Shown: piece after piece, positions 15,393 to 22,472 of the stretch
Layout of the letters: the number at the start of each line of letters is the position of its first letter
Numbering within the stretch: position 1 is the first letter of the stretch
Source of the DNA: Rhodobacteraceae bacterium UBA996
GTDB taxonomy: Bacteria; Pseudomonadota; Alphaproteobacteria; Rhodobacterales; Rhodobacteraceae
NCBI GenBank assembly: GCA_002291955.1
Contig: DBBA01000393.1
Location: forward strand, 1-26,975
Length of the DNA: 26,975 nt
Direction of reading: 5' to 3'
Notes under the pieces: generated by a model
What the model saw: only the letters and a program-made list of their open reading frames with translations
What the model was told of the DNA's origin: nothing
Database searches by the model: none
Program-made: the position numbers and the translations under genes

Positions 15393-15899
15393 GTGCGCGG
15401 GCTGGCCGCGGCGGTTCTTGTGCTGGCGCTGACGGGGGCTGCATGGCTGGGCTGGCAGGAGGTCCTTCGGCGGCATCACCTGACGCTTCTGCCACCCACC
15501 CTGGGGGTGACCGACCGTCTTGCCGCGTTCGAGGTCGCGGCCGGCTGGGGTCCGGGCGGAAACGAGTCGGGGCTGATCCTGTACCGGATGCCCGATGCTC
15601 TAGCCGCGCTGCTGGCCTCGGGTGAGCCACCCGCGGCGGACGGGCTGGCGTGGCAGGCAACGCCCTTCGTGGCCGAAGGCTCGTCGGACGGCGCGCTTGG
15701 TCCCTGCGCGGGGGACGCCTGCGCGCGGATCGACCGGTTCTTCTGGCGCTACGGGCATGGCGTCGAGCTTCCGCAGGATGTCGAGGAAATGGTCGATCAG
15801 GCCCTGCGGACCGCCGGCAACCGTGTCGGCATGACGCGGTCGGGGCTGGTGCTGTTGATCCCGAACGAAAAGCGGGTTGTCTACGCCTATGCGGGCTAG
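15393..15899 (+). CDS. Hypothetical membrane-anchored protein in the urate operon
   Basis: A 168-residue protein I do not recognise. It starts with a short basic end and one hydrophobic segment (about residues 4-20, LAAAVLVLALTGAAWLGW), then a soluble region, so it is probably anchored in the inner membrane facing the periplasm, or secreted. Two cysteines (105 and 110, in GPCAGDACARID) are close enough for a disulfide or metal pair. Ends in VLLIPNEKRVVYAYAG. The start is GTG at 15393, only 3 bp after the uraH stop; it ends 26 bp before puuD. Position between HIU hydrolase and the membrane urate hydroxylase suggests an accessory of PuuD (inference). Codon bias matches its neighbours, so it looks like a real gene. 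Confidence 0.75.
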   Translation: MRGLAAAVLVLALTGAAWLGWQEVLRRHHLTLLPPTLGVTDRLAAFEVAAGWGPGGNESGLILYRMPDALAALLASGEPPAADGLAWQATPFVAEGSSDGALGPCAGDACARIDRFFWRYGHGVELPQDVEEMVDQALRTAGNRVGMTRSGLVLLIPNEKRVVYAYAG

Positions 15900-15925
15900 G
15901 CCCGCCGGGCCGGGAAAGGGCAGGC

Positions 15926-17149
15926 ATGTACGATTGGGCGGTTCTGGGGGCCTGGGCCGAGTTCGCGGTGCGCTGGGTACATGTGATCACCGCGATCGCC
16001 TGGATCGGGTCGTCGTTCTACTTCATCGCGCTGGACCTTGGCCTGCGGCGTGACCCGAAGCCCCCGTCCGGCGCCGACGGTGAGGAATGGCAGGTCCACG
16101 GCGGCGGGTTCTACCATATCGAGAAGTACCTGGTCGCGCCCGAGCGGCTGCCCGACCACCTGATCTGGTTCAAGTGGGAAGCGTATTCGACCTGGCTGTC
16201 GGGCTTTGCCCTGCTGGTCCTCGTCTACTACCTGGGCGGTGAGCTGTACCTGATCGACCCGACGGTGCTGGATATCCCCGTGTGGCAGGGGGTTGCGATC
16301 TCGGTCGCATCGCTGGCGCTGGGGTGGCTGATCTACGACACGCTCTGCAAGTCGCCGCTCGGCAACAGCCCGTCCCTGCTGATGGTGCTTCTGTTCGGGG
16401 TGCTGGTGATGATGAGTTGGGGCTACACGCAGGTGTTCAGCGGGCGCGCGGCGCTTCTGCATCTGGGCGCGTTTACCGCCACGATCATGTCGGCCAACGT
16501 GTTCCTGGTCATCATCCCGAACCAGAAGATCGTGGTGGCCGACCTGAAGGCGGGGCGGGTGCCGGACGCGAAGTACGGCAAGATCGCCAAGCTGCGCAGC
16601 ACCCACAACAACTATCTCACGCTGCCGGTCCTGTTCCTGATGCTGTCCAACCACTACCCCCTGGCATTTGCCAGCGAGTGGAACTGGCTGATCGCGGCGC
16701 TGGTGTTCCTGATGGGCGTGACGATCCGGCACTTCTTCAACACGATGCACGCGAAGAAGGTGACGCTCTGGTGGACCTGGGCTGCGACGGCGATCATCTT
16801 CCTCGTCATCGTCTGGCTTTCGTCCGTGCCGTTGCAGAACCGCGAGGCGGCGATGACCCCCGCCCTGCTTCGGTTCGCTGAGGCGCAGGGGTTCGAGGAT
16901 GTCCATGCCATCGTGCTGGGCCGCTGTTCCATGTGCCACGCGGCGGAACCTTACTGGGACGGCATCCTGTGGGCGCCCAAGGGCGTGCGGCTGGAAACCG
17001 AGGCCGATGTCGCAGGCCACGCCCGCGCGATCTATCTGCAGGCGGGCGTGACCCACGCCATGCCGCCCGGGAACCTCACGTACATCGCCCCAGAGGAACG
17101 CGCCGCCATTGTCGCCTGGTACCGGGCAGCGACGGGCTCCGGCGGCTAG
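15926..17149 (+). CDS. puuD: Urate hydroxylase PuuD with C-terminal cytochrome c domain
   Basis: A 407-residue inner-membrane enzyme that oxidises urate to 5-hydroxyisourate without producing H2O2. The N-terminal ~310 residues have about eight hydrophobic helices with WVHVITAIAWIGSSFYFIALD, FYHIEKYLVAPE, HLIWFKWEAYSTWLSGF and STHNNYLTLPVLFLMLSNHYP, the PuuD signature. The C-terminal domain carries one haem c motif CSMCH (Cys334, Cys337, His338) and a likely Met axial ligand in THAMPPGN. Electrons are therefore expected to pass to the respiratory chain via cytochrome c (family knowledge). ATG at 15926 has AAAGGGCAGG just upstream. It is the last gene of the unit and is followed by a leader with hairpins belonging to the next gene. 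Confidence 0.96.
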   Translation: MYDWAVLGAWAEFAVRWVHVITAIAWIGSSFYFIALDLGLRRDPKPPSGADGEEWQVHGGGFYHIEKYLVAPERLPDHLIWFKWEAYSTWLSGFALLVLVYYLGGELYLIDPTVLDIPVWQGVAISVASLALGWLIYDTLCKSPLGNSPSLLMVLLFGVLVMMSWGYTQVFSGRAALLHLGAFTATIMSANVFLVIIPNQKIVVADLKAGRVPDAKYGKIAKLRSTHNNYLTLPVLFLMLSNHYPLAFASEWNWLIAALVFLMGVTIRHFFNTMHAKKVTLWWTWAATAIIFLVIVWLSSVPLQNREAAMTPALLRFAEAQGFEDVHAIVLGRCSMCHAAEPYWDGILWAPKGVRLETEADVAGHARAIYLQAGVTHAMPPGNLTYIAPEERAAIVAWYRAATGSGG

Positions 17150-17173
17150 GTGGACTGGCGAAACAGTCTGGTT

Positions 17174-17263
17174 GCATCCGCGCGAATTGGATGCGCCTGC
17201 GCCAAAGTTCTGCCCCAGTCCCGGGTTAACGGGACAGGCAACGCAATGTTCCAGGGGCAGAAC
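17174..17263 (+). promoter_or_regulatory. Nested inverted repeats in the leader of the methyltransferase gene
   Basis: Three structures are visible. A 6-bp hairpin GCATCC (17174-17179)/GGATGC (17189-17194). A perfect 10-bp inverted repeat GTTCTGCCCC (17207-17216)/GGGGCAGAAC (17254-17263). Inside that lies a 6-bp hairpin GTCCCG-GGTTAA-CGGGAC (17218-17235). The 3' arm of the long stem contains the purine-rich sequence AGGGGCAG, the only candidate ribosome-binding site for the GTG at 17268. It could be a puuD terminator, an operator, or a structure masking translation initiation. Confidence 0.45.
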
Positions 17264-17267
17264 CGCC

Positions 17268-17879
17268 GTGACCGCAGCCGTGCTTCGATCCGTCCACGAG
17301 AAACTGGTCTTCAGCCGCCGGGTGGATGTCCTGGCCCGGATGCTGGGCGATCTCGTGCCCCCGGGCAGCGCGATCCTCGATGTGGGCACCGGCGACGGCC
17401 AGATCGCGCAGCGCATCGCCGCGGCACAGCCGGGAACGACCGTGCGCGGCATCGACGTCATGCTGCGTCCCGAGACCCACATCCCGGTGGACCTGTTCGA
17501 CGGCAAGACCATCCCCTTGGGGGACAAGAGCGTTGACGTCGTGACCTTCGTCGACGTGCTGCACCACACCGACGACCCCGACCGGCTGATCGCCGAGGCA
17601 TCGCGGGTCGCCCGCAAGGCAGTCATCCTGAAGGACCATCTGGCCGAGAACGGCGTGAACCGCCTGACCCTGCGGGTGATGGACTGGGTCGGCAACGCGC
17701 CGCACGGCGTTGTCCTGCCCTACAACTATGCCTCGCGGCAGCAGTGGGACGCATGGTTCGCGGCAGCCGGGCTGCGGGTGGACCAGTTCACCACCGACAT
17801 CCCGCTCTACCCCGCGCCGTTCAGCGCGGTCTTCGGGCGCAAGTTGCACTTCGTCGCGCGGCTTACTCCGCAGGCTTGA
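17268..17879 (+). CDS. Class I SAM-dependent methyltransferase
   Basis: A 203-residue Rossmann-fold methyltransferase. Motif I ILDVGTGDGQ is at residues 36-45, motif II region VRGIDV follows, and VVTFVDVLHHTDDPDRLIAEASRVA gives motifs IV and V. C-terminal LPYNYASRQQWDAWFAAAGLRV and IPLYPAPFSAVFGRKLHFVARL resemble methyltransferases found beside sugar or lipid glycosyltransferases; the acceptor is unknown. The start is GTG at 17268 because the upstream ATG at 17246 is out of frame and the longer open frame runs through the puuD end. Its last 17 bases overlap the end of the convergent GtrA-family gene. Base use fits the neighbourhood. Confidence 0.88.
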   Translation: MTAAVLRSVHEKLVFSRRVDVLARMLGDLVPPGSAILDVGTGDGQIAQRIAAAQPGTTVRGIDVMLRPETHIPVDLFDGKTIPLGDKSVDVVTFVDVLHHTDDPDRLIAEASRVARKAVILKDHLAENGVNRLTLRVMDWVGNAPHGVVLPYNYASRQQWDAWFAAAGLRVDQFTTDIPLYPAPFSAVFGRKLHFVARLTPQA

Positions 17880-18273
17880 ACACAGCGACCCGCATCACCG
17901 CGTAGCTGGCGACCACGGTCGAGCCGGCGGTGACAAGGAACAGCAACGTGTCCGTCGCGACATGGCCCGTGACGAAGCGCGTCGTGACCACGGATACCAG
18001 CGCCATGCAGACAACCTGCGTGGCGGCATAGACCAGGAACCCGCCGCGCTGCGCACGCCGCACCCGGAAGGTGAAGGTCTTCTGTGCCAGATAGGCCACC
18101 GGGATGCACAGCGCATAGACGACGACCGACGTCACCAGCGGCGGCAGTCCGGCCCGGCCCACAAGAACCGCCGTGACAACCGCATAGCCCAGCGCAAACC
18201 CGCCGCCGACAACGACGAACCGGGCGAACCGGGCGATGTCCTGCGGGCCGAGGCGGGGGCGAAAGGGTGTCAT
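17863..18273 (-). CDS. GtrA family membrane protein
   Basis: A 136-residue inner-membrane protein with four predicted hydrophobic segments: FARFVVVGGGFALGYAVVTAVL, LVTSVVVYALCIPVAYLAQ, FLVYAATQVVCMALVSVVTT and LLFLVTAGSTVVASYAVMR. The RFARFVVVGGG start, KTFTFR after helix two and a final helix ending in FK are the GtrA signature. GtrA proteins are thought to flip polyprenyl-phosphate-linked sugars made by a GtrB-type glycosyltransferase (partly established in Shigella phage systems). The adjacent divergent gene is exactly such a glycosyltransferase. Start ATG 18273 with GAAAGGG-type purines being antisense, ribosome-binding site is weak. Tail overlaps the methyltransferase by 17 bp. Confidence 0.92.
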   Translation of the reverse strand: MTPFRPRLGPQDIARFARFVVVGGGFALGYAVVTAVLVGRAGLPPLVTSVVVYALCIPVAYLAQKTFTFRVRRAQRGGFLVYAATQVVCMALVSVVTTRFVTGHVATDTLLFLVTAGSTVVASYAVMRVAVFKPAE

Positions 18274-18506
18274 GGTCCGGATCCGTTCGGCGCGCGCTGC
18301 GGCCGCAAGCCTTTCGCGGGACGCTGGCATCCGCGGATGGCGCAGGCAAGACGCAACCGTGGCCTTCTGTGTCCCCGATCAGCCGGCCAGACGCCCGCCG
18401 CGCGGACCGACACAAACTCACCGCAATTTCTCCCCTGTTTGGGACCGTTCTCCCGGCAACACCGGAAACAATCCGGGTGTCCGGGCGGAAGGGGTTGCAC
18501 GCTGTC
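18274..18506. promoter_or_regulatory. Divergent intergenic region between gtrA-like and glycosyltransferase genes
   Basis: This 233-bp gap must carry the promoters for both directions. It contains a perfect 12-bp palindrome CATCCGCGGATG (18328-18339) and a small inverted repeat CCGGA-AACAA-TCCGG (18462-18476) shortly before the glycosyltransferase start. A locally AT-richer patch (18413-18440) is the most promoter-like part. I see no convincing -35/-10 pair and no small gene. Confidence 0.35.
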
Positions 18507-19697
18507 ATGACCGAACTCACCATACTCATGCCCTGCCTCAACGAGGCCGAAACGCTTGAACGCTGCATCGTCAAGGCGCAGGACTATCTGGCGCGCAGCG
18601 GCATCTCGGGCGAGGTCCTGATCTCGGACAACGGATCGACCGACGGCAGCCAGGCCATCGCCGAGCGGCTGGGGGCGCGGGTGGTGCATGCCCCCCGGCG
18701 CGGCTACGGCGCGGCGCTGATCGCCGGGATCGAGGGCGCGCACGGCCGCTACATCATCATGGGCGACAGCGACGATTCGTACGACTTCTCGCGGCTCGAC
18801 GGGTTCGTGGCGGAACTGCGTGCCGGGGCGGACCTGGTGATGGGCAACCGGTTCCGCGGCGGGGTCGCCAAGGGCGCGATGCCGCCGCTGCACCGCTATC
18901 TCGGCAACCCGGTCCTGTCGGGGATCGGACGGATCTTCTTCGGTGCGCCCGTGGGCGATTTCCATTGCGGGCTTCGGGGCTTCTCGCGCACGGCAATCCG
19001 CGGGCTGGACCTGCGCGCGCCGGGGATGGAGTTTGCGTCCGAGATGGTCGTGAAGGCGACGCTCGCCGGGCTGACGATCCGCGAGGTGCCGACCACACTC
19101 AGCCCCGACGGCCGGTCGCGGCCGCCGCACCTGAAAAGCTGGCGGGACGGCTGGAAGCACCTGAAGCTGTTGCTGACCTTTGCCCCGCACTGGCTGTTCT
19201 TCTATCCCGGCGCCGTCCTGGCCGCGGCCGGAACCCTGATCTTCGGTCGCCTCCTGGGCGGGCCGGTGCAGATCGCGGGCGCGACCTTCGACATCGCGGC
19301 CCTGATCCTGGCCAGCGCCCTGATCCTGATCGGCTTCCAGCTGACCTGCTTCTATGCGCTTGCCCGTTGCCATGCCGAACGGTCGGGCCTTATGCCCGCC
19401 ACACCCCGGTTCCGGCGCCTGTCCGGGCACATCACCGTGGACAAGGCCTGCCAGATCGGCGCGGCCCTGCTGGTTGCCGGGATCATTGCGGCCATCGGGT
19501 CGGTCGTGATGTGGAGCCGGGCGAACTTCGGCGACCTCGACCCCAGCGTGATCGCGCGACCGGCAGCCTTTGCCGTGGTCAGCGCAGCCCTGGGTGTGCA
19601 GGCGATCACCTCGGGCTTCCTGTGGGGCCTGCTGTCGGGCAACGAGGAATCGGCAACCGCGCGCAGCCCGGCGGTCGATGCTGTCCGGGCGACCTGA
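18507..19697 (+). CDS. Glycosyltransferase family 2, polyprenyl-phosphate type (GtrB/DPM1-like)
   Basis: A 396-residue enzyme expected to transfer a sugar from an NDP-sugar to polyprenyl phosphate on the cytoplasmic membrane face. The GT-A domain shows LTILMPCLNEAETLERC, LISDNGSTDGS, the metal-binding D-x-D motif in MGDSDDSYDF (Asp87, Asp89) and LVMGNRFRGG. Residues from about 205 on form a C-terminal membrane part with about four hydrophobic helices, as in GtrB-like enzymes. ATG at 18507 is preceded by GGAAGGGG; an upstream-open frame across the intergenic region shows no homology-like sequence. The next gene starts 24 bp on, so both are cotranscribed. Sugar specificity cannot be read from sequence. 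Confidence 0.92.
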   Translation: MTELTILMPCLNEAETLERCIVKAQDYLARSGISGEVLISDNGSTDGSQAIAERLGARVVHAPRRGYGAALIAGIEGAHGRYIIMGDSDDSYDFSRLDGFVAELRAGADLVMGNRFRGGVAKGAMPPLHRYLGNPVLSGIGRIFFGAPVGDFHCGLRGFSRTAIRGLDLRAPGMEFASEMVVKATLAGLTIREVPTTLSPDGRSRPPHLKSWRDGWKHLKLLLTFAPHWLFFYPGAVLAAAGTLIFGRLLGGPVQIAGATFDIAALILASALILIGFQLTCFYALARCHAERSGLMPATPRFRRLSGHITVDKACQIGAALLVAGIIAAIGSVVMWSRANFGDLDPSVIARPAAFAVVSAALGVQAITSGFLWGLLSGNEESATARSPAVDAVRAT

Positions 19698-19721
19698 TCC
19701 GGTCGCTTGCGGGGGCGGGCG

Positions 19722-21596
19722 ATGCTGACCATCACCACCAGACGCGCGCATGCGCCCACCCCCGGCCCGCGCGTGGCCGCGGACGGGGCGGCGGGGCGCG
19801 CAACCCTTGATGGCTCGGCCGTCGCGACCGCCCCGGTCGAGGGACGCATCCTGTGGATTGTCATTGCCGTCGCGCTGGTGACCATCGTGGCCCGGGCGGC
19901 ATTCCTGGCCGTCGAGCCGTTGGCCTGGGTTGGCGCTGCCGACAATGACGACATCATGCGCCTGCTGTCGGTCCGGGCGTTTCTGGACGGTCAGGGCTGG
20001 TTCGACATGCGCCAGTACCGGCTGCTGCCGCCGGACGGTCTGGACATGCACTGGTCGCGCTACATCGACGCGGGCATCGCGGGGCTGATCGCGCTGGTCT
20101 CGATGGTCGCGGACCCGCTGCAGGCCGAGAACGTGGCACTTCTGGTCTGGCCCACGCTCGTGCTGGCGGCGCTGGTCGTCCTCACCGGGCTTGCCGTGGG
20201 CAGGACACTGGGCACCCGCGCCGCGACACTGGCGATCCTCAGTCTGCTCCTGTGGCCGGTGATCGGGTTCGGCACCTTCGCGCCCTACAGGATCGACCAC
20301 CACAACGTGCAGATCCTGATGGTCTCGGTGATGGTGCTGTGCCTGATCGAGCCGGGGCGCCCGGTCCGCCTGGGACTGTGGGGCGGGCTTGCCGCGGCCC
20401 TGTCGCTTGCCGTCGGACTGGAGATGCTGCCGGTCATCGCGCTGGCCGGGGTGATCCTGGCCCTGCGGATCCTGTGGGCACCCGCCGGTGCACCGACCCA
20501 GCTTGTCGCGTTCAGCCTGGCGCTGTGCCTTGGCAGCCTTGTCCTGTTCGTCGGACAGACCGCACCCGCCCTGTGGGGCCTGCCGCGCTGCGACCAGCTT
20601 TCGCCACCCTACCTTGCCCTGACCGGCATGGCCGCGGTCGTGTCGCTGGTCATTGCCCGCTTCGTCGCGCCGGTCGCGTCGCCTGTCGTCCGGGCGGGGG
20701 CGCTGGCCGGTGTCTCGGTCCTTGCCTTCGCCGTGGTCTACCCGCTGCTCGCGCCCTGCCTGCAGGGCCCCTACGCCAACCTCCCGGCCGAGGCGCAGGC
20801 CCTGATCCATGCCCGGATCACCGAAGCCATCGGTCTGTGGTCGTCGATCGAGCGCGGGTCGCCCGCGCCGGTCCGGCTGGTGCTGCCGGCCCTGCTGGGC
20901 GCGGCGCTGGCGGGCGCGATGCTGGCTGTCCGCATGCGCGCAGGGCAGACCACGGGGATCGAGCGGCGCGCGGTCGGCACGCTTCTGGCCTTTGCCGTGC
21001 TTGGCGTGGCCGGAAGCCTTGGGCAGATGCGGATGATCTACTTTGCCGCCCCCGCAGTTCCGGCGCTGACCGGCTATGGCGTGGCAATGCTGATGGGCAG
21101 CGCGGCCGGAGGCCGCGGCGCGGTGCGCAGTCTGGCCAGTGTGGCCGCACTGGTCGCCACGATCTTCCTGCCGCTTCTGGATGCGCGGTTCCGGCCTTCC
21201 GGCACCGCCGACGAGGACCGCATCCTGGCGGGCAAGTGCCGGTCCAGCGACGCACTCGTCACCCTGTCGGCCCTGCCCAAAGGCGTGGTCCTGTCCAGCC
21301 TGAACCTGGGCGCGCCGATCCTGCTCCTGACCCCCCACGACGCCCTTGCCGCGCCCTATCACCGTGATCCCGATGCCCTGTTGAACGGTATCGTCCCCTT
21401 CGAGGCTGACGAGGCGGGGTTGCAGAAAGCCATGGACCGGACCGGCGCGACCTACCTCCTTCTGTGCCGCGACCAGAAGATCGCGGACGGCGCGTCGCAG
21501 GCGGACCGGCTTTCGCTGGGTGAAACGGTGGGCTGGCTGGAACCCGTGCCGGACGTCGATCCCCGGCTTCTGGTCCTGCGCCGCACCGACCGCTAG
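19722..21596 (+). CDS. Large polytopic membrane protein, probable GT-C glycosyltransferase
   Basis: A 624-residue inner-membrane protein with about a dozen hydrophobic segments after an N-terminal ~40-residue hydrophilic tail, and a soluble C-terminal part (about residues 505-624). The first periplasmic loop carries an acidic cluster DNDD (74-77) followed by GWFDMRQYRLLPPDG and MHWSRYIDAG. A second loop has YRIDHHNVQ (Asp192-His193-His194). This arrangement is what GT-C enzymes using polyprenyl-linked sugar donors show, so I infer it uses the lipid-linked sugar made by the upstream gene. It is not close enough to STT3/PglB or ArnT to name. ATG at 19722 follows GGGGGCGGG; a TTG 15 bp earlier is the alternative. 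Confidence 0.8.
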   Translation: MLTITTRRAHAPTPGPRVAADGAAGRATLDGSAVATAPVEGRILWIVIAVALVTIVARAAFLAVEPLAWVGAADNDDIMRLLSVRAFLDGQGWFDMRQYRLLPPDGLDMHWSRYIDAGIAGLIALVSMVADPLQAENVALLVWPTLVLAALVVLTGLAVGRTLGTRAATLAILSLLLWPVIGFGTFAPYRIDHHNVQILMVSVMVLCLIEPGRPVRLGLWGGLAAALSLAVGLEMLPVIALAGVILALRILWAPAGAPTQLVAFSLALCLGSLVLFVGQTAPALWGLPRCDQLSPPYLALTGMAAVVSLVIARFVAPVASPVVRAGALAGVSVLAFAVVYPLLAPCLQGPYANLPAEAQALIHARITEAIGLWSSIERGSPAPVRLVLPALLGAALAGAMLAVRMRAGQTTGIERRAVGTLLAFAVLGVAGSLGQMRMIYFAAPAVPALTGYGVAMLMGSAAGGRGAVRSLASVAALVATIFLPLLDARFRPSGTADEDRILAGKCRSSDALVTLSALPKGVVLSSLNLGAPILLLTPHDALAAPYHRDPDALLNGIVPFEADEAGLQKAMDRTGATYLLLCRDQKIADGASQADRLSLGETVGWLEPVPDVDPRLLVLRRTDR

Positions 21597-21623
21597 CCTG
21601 TCGCCCCCGGACCGCAGTCCGCG

Positions 21624-22472
21624 CTAGACCAGCCCGTACTGCACCGCCTTGTTGCGCAGGAATGGCAGGCCGCGGTCCAGCACCACGTCGCGGCTGGCGG
21701 CCACCGGTCGCCAGACGGCCAGACCCCAGGCCACCTTGGGCGGCATGTCGATGAAGCTCTCCATCGCCAGTCCGCCCGTGAAGCCCACCGCCCGCAGCGC
21801 GGCAAAGACCTCGTCCCAGCGCACGTTGCCCTCGCCGGGGGTGCCACGGTCGCTTTCGGACAGGTGGATGTAGCGCAGATGCGGCCCGGCATCGAGGATG
21901 CCCAGCGCCATGCCCCGCTCCTCGATGTTCATGTGATAGGTGTCGAGGTGGATGAAGATGTTGTCGGCCCCCACCCGTTCGATCATCCCGACGGCCTGCC
22001 AGCCGGTGTTCAGCAGGTGGTTCTCGTAGCGGTTCACCGGTTCGATCCCGAAGGCCAGTCCCAGCCGTTTCGCATGGGCTGCGGCGTCGGTCAGCACACG
22101 GGCGACGTTGTCGTATTCGGCCTGCGTCGGCGGCAGGCCCGTGCGTTCGCCAATCCCGCCATAGGTCACGCCGGTCAGGGCCTGCGCTCCGATCGCCGCG
22201 CACTGGTCCAGCGCGTGGCGAAGAAAAGCCATCGCGGAATCCGGGTCGGTCGAGGGGCGCCGCCCTTCGGGCAGGCCCAGCGAACAGACGGCAGGCATGC
22301 TGGCGCGGTCCAGCAGGCGGCGGGAATGGGCCGTGTCGACCTTGTCCGGCGACAGAAGTGCGATCTCGATGAAGTCGAAGCCCAGCGCCTTGCAGGCAGC
22401 GACGGCCCGTTCCGACCCGGCATGGTCCCATGCCATCGTCCACATCGACGTGTGGACCCCGAACCCCTTCAT
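21624..22472 (-). CDS. Sugar 3-epimerase of the D-tagatose/D-allulose 3-epimerase family
   Basis: A 282-residue TIM-barrel enzyme of the sugar phosphate isomerase/epimerase superfamily. The metal/catalytic residues of ketose 3-epimerases are all present with exact family spacing: Glu144 (GIEPVNRYENH), Asp177 (HLDTYHMN), His203 (YIHLSESDRG) and Glu238 (AMESF). They correspond to Glu152, Asp185, His211 and Glu246 of the Pseudomonas cichorii enzyme. RYENHLLNT and the MNIEE segment also fit. It probably interconverts free ketoses at C3 with a divalent metal; whether the native substrate is allulose, tagatose, ribulose or erythrulose-like is unknown. Start overlaps the regulator's stop (ATGA), so the two are translated together and are divergent from the kinase/dehydrogenase genes. 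Confidence 0.9.
   Translation of the reverse strand: MKGFGVHTSMWTMAWDHAGSERAVAACKALGFDFIEIALLSPDKVDTAHSRRLLDRASMPAVCSLGLPEGRRPSTDPDSAMAFLRHALDQCAAIGAQALTGVTYGGIGERTGLPPTQAEYDNVARVLTDAAAHAKRLGLAFGIEPVNRYENHLLNTGWQAVGMIERVGADNIFIHLDTYHMNIEERGMALGILDAGPHLRYIHLSESDRGTPGEGNVRWDEVFAALRAVGFTGGLAMESFIDMPPKVAWGLAVWRPVAASRDVVLDRGLPFLRNKAVQYGLV

Noticed and set aside
14994..15479. Extension of the allantoinase fusion upstream to 15479 on the minus strand.
   Set aside because: It would run antisense through uraH and shows no PuuE-like sequence before the RYPRD region.
18270..21362. A 1030-codon open frame on the minus strand opposite the glycosyltransferase and GT-C genes.
   Set aside because: It is low in hydrophobic residues, very rich in Gln, Arg, Gly, Asp and His, has no domain pattern, and lies antisense to two clear genes; at this GC content stops are rare in that frame.
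19722..21596. Calling the GT-C-like protein STT3/PglB because of the acidic loop and DHH sequence.
   Set aside because: The WWDYG signature of oligosaccharyltransferases is absent, so only the broad GT-C suggestion is kept.
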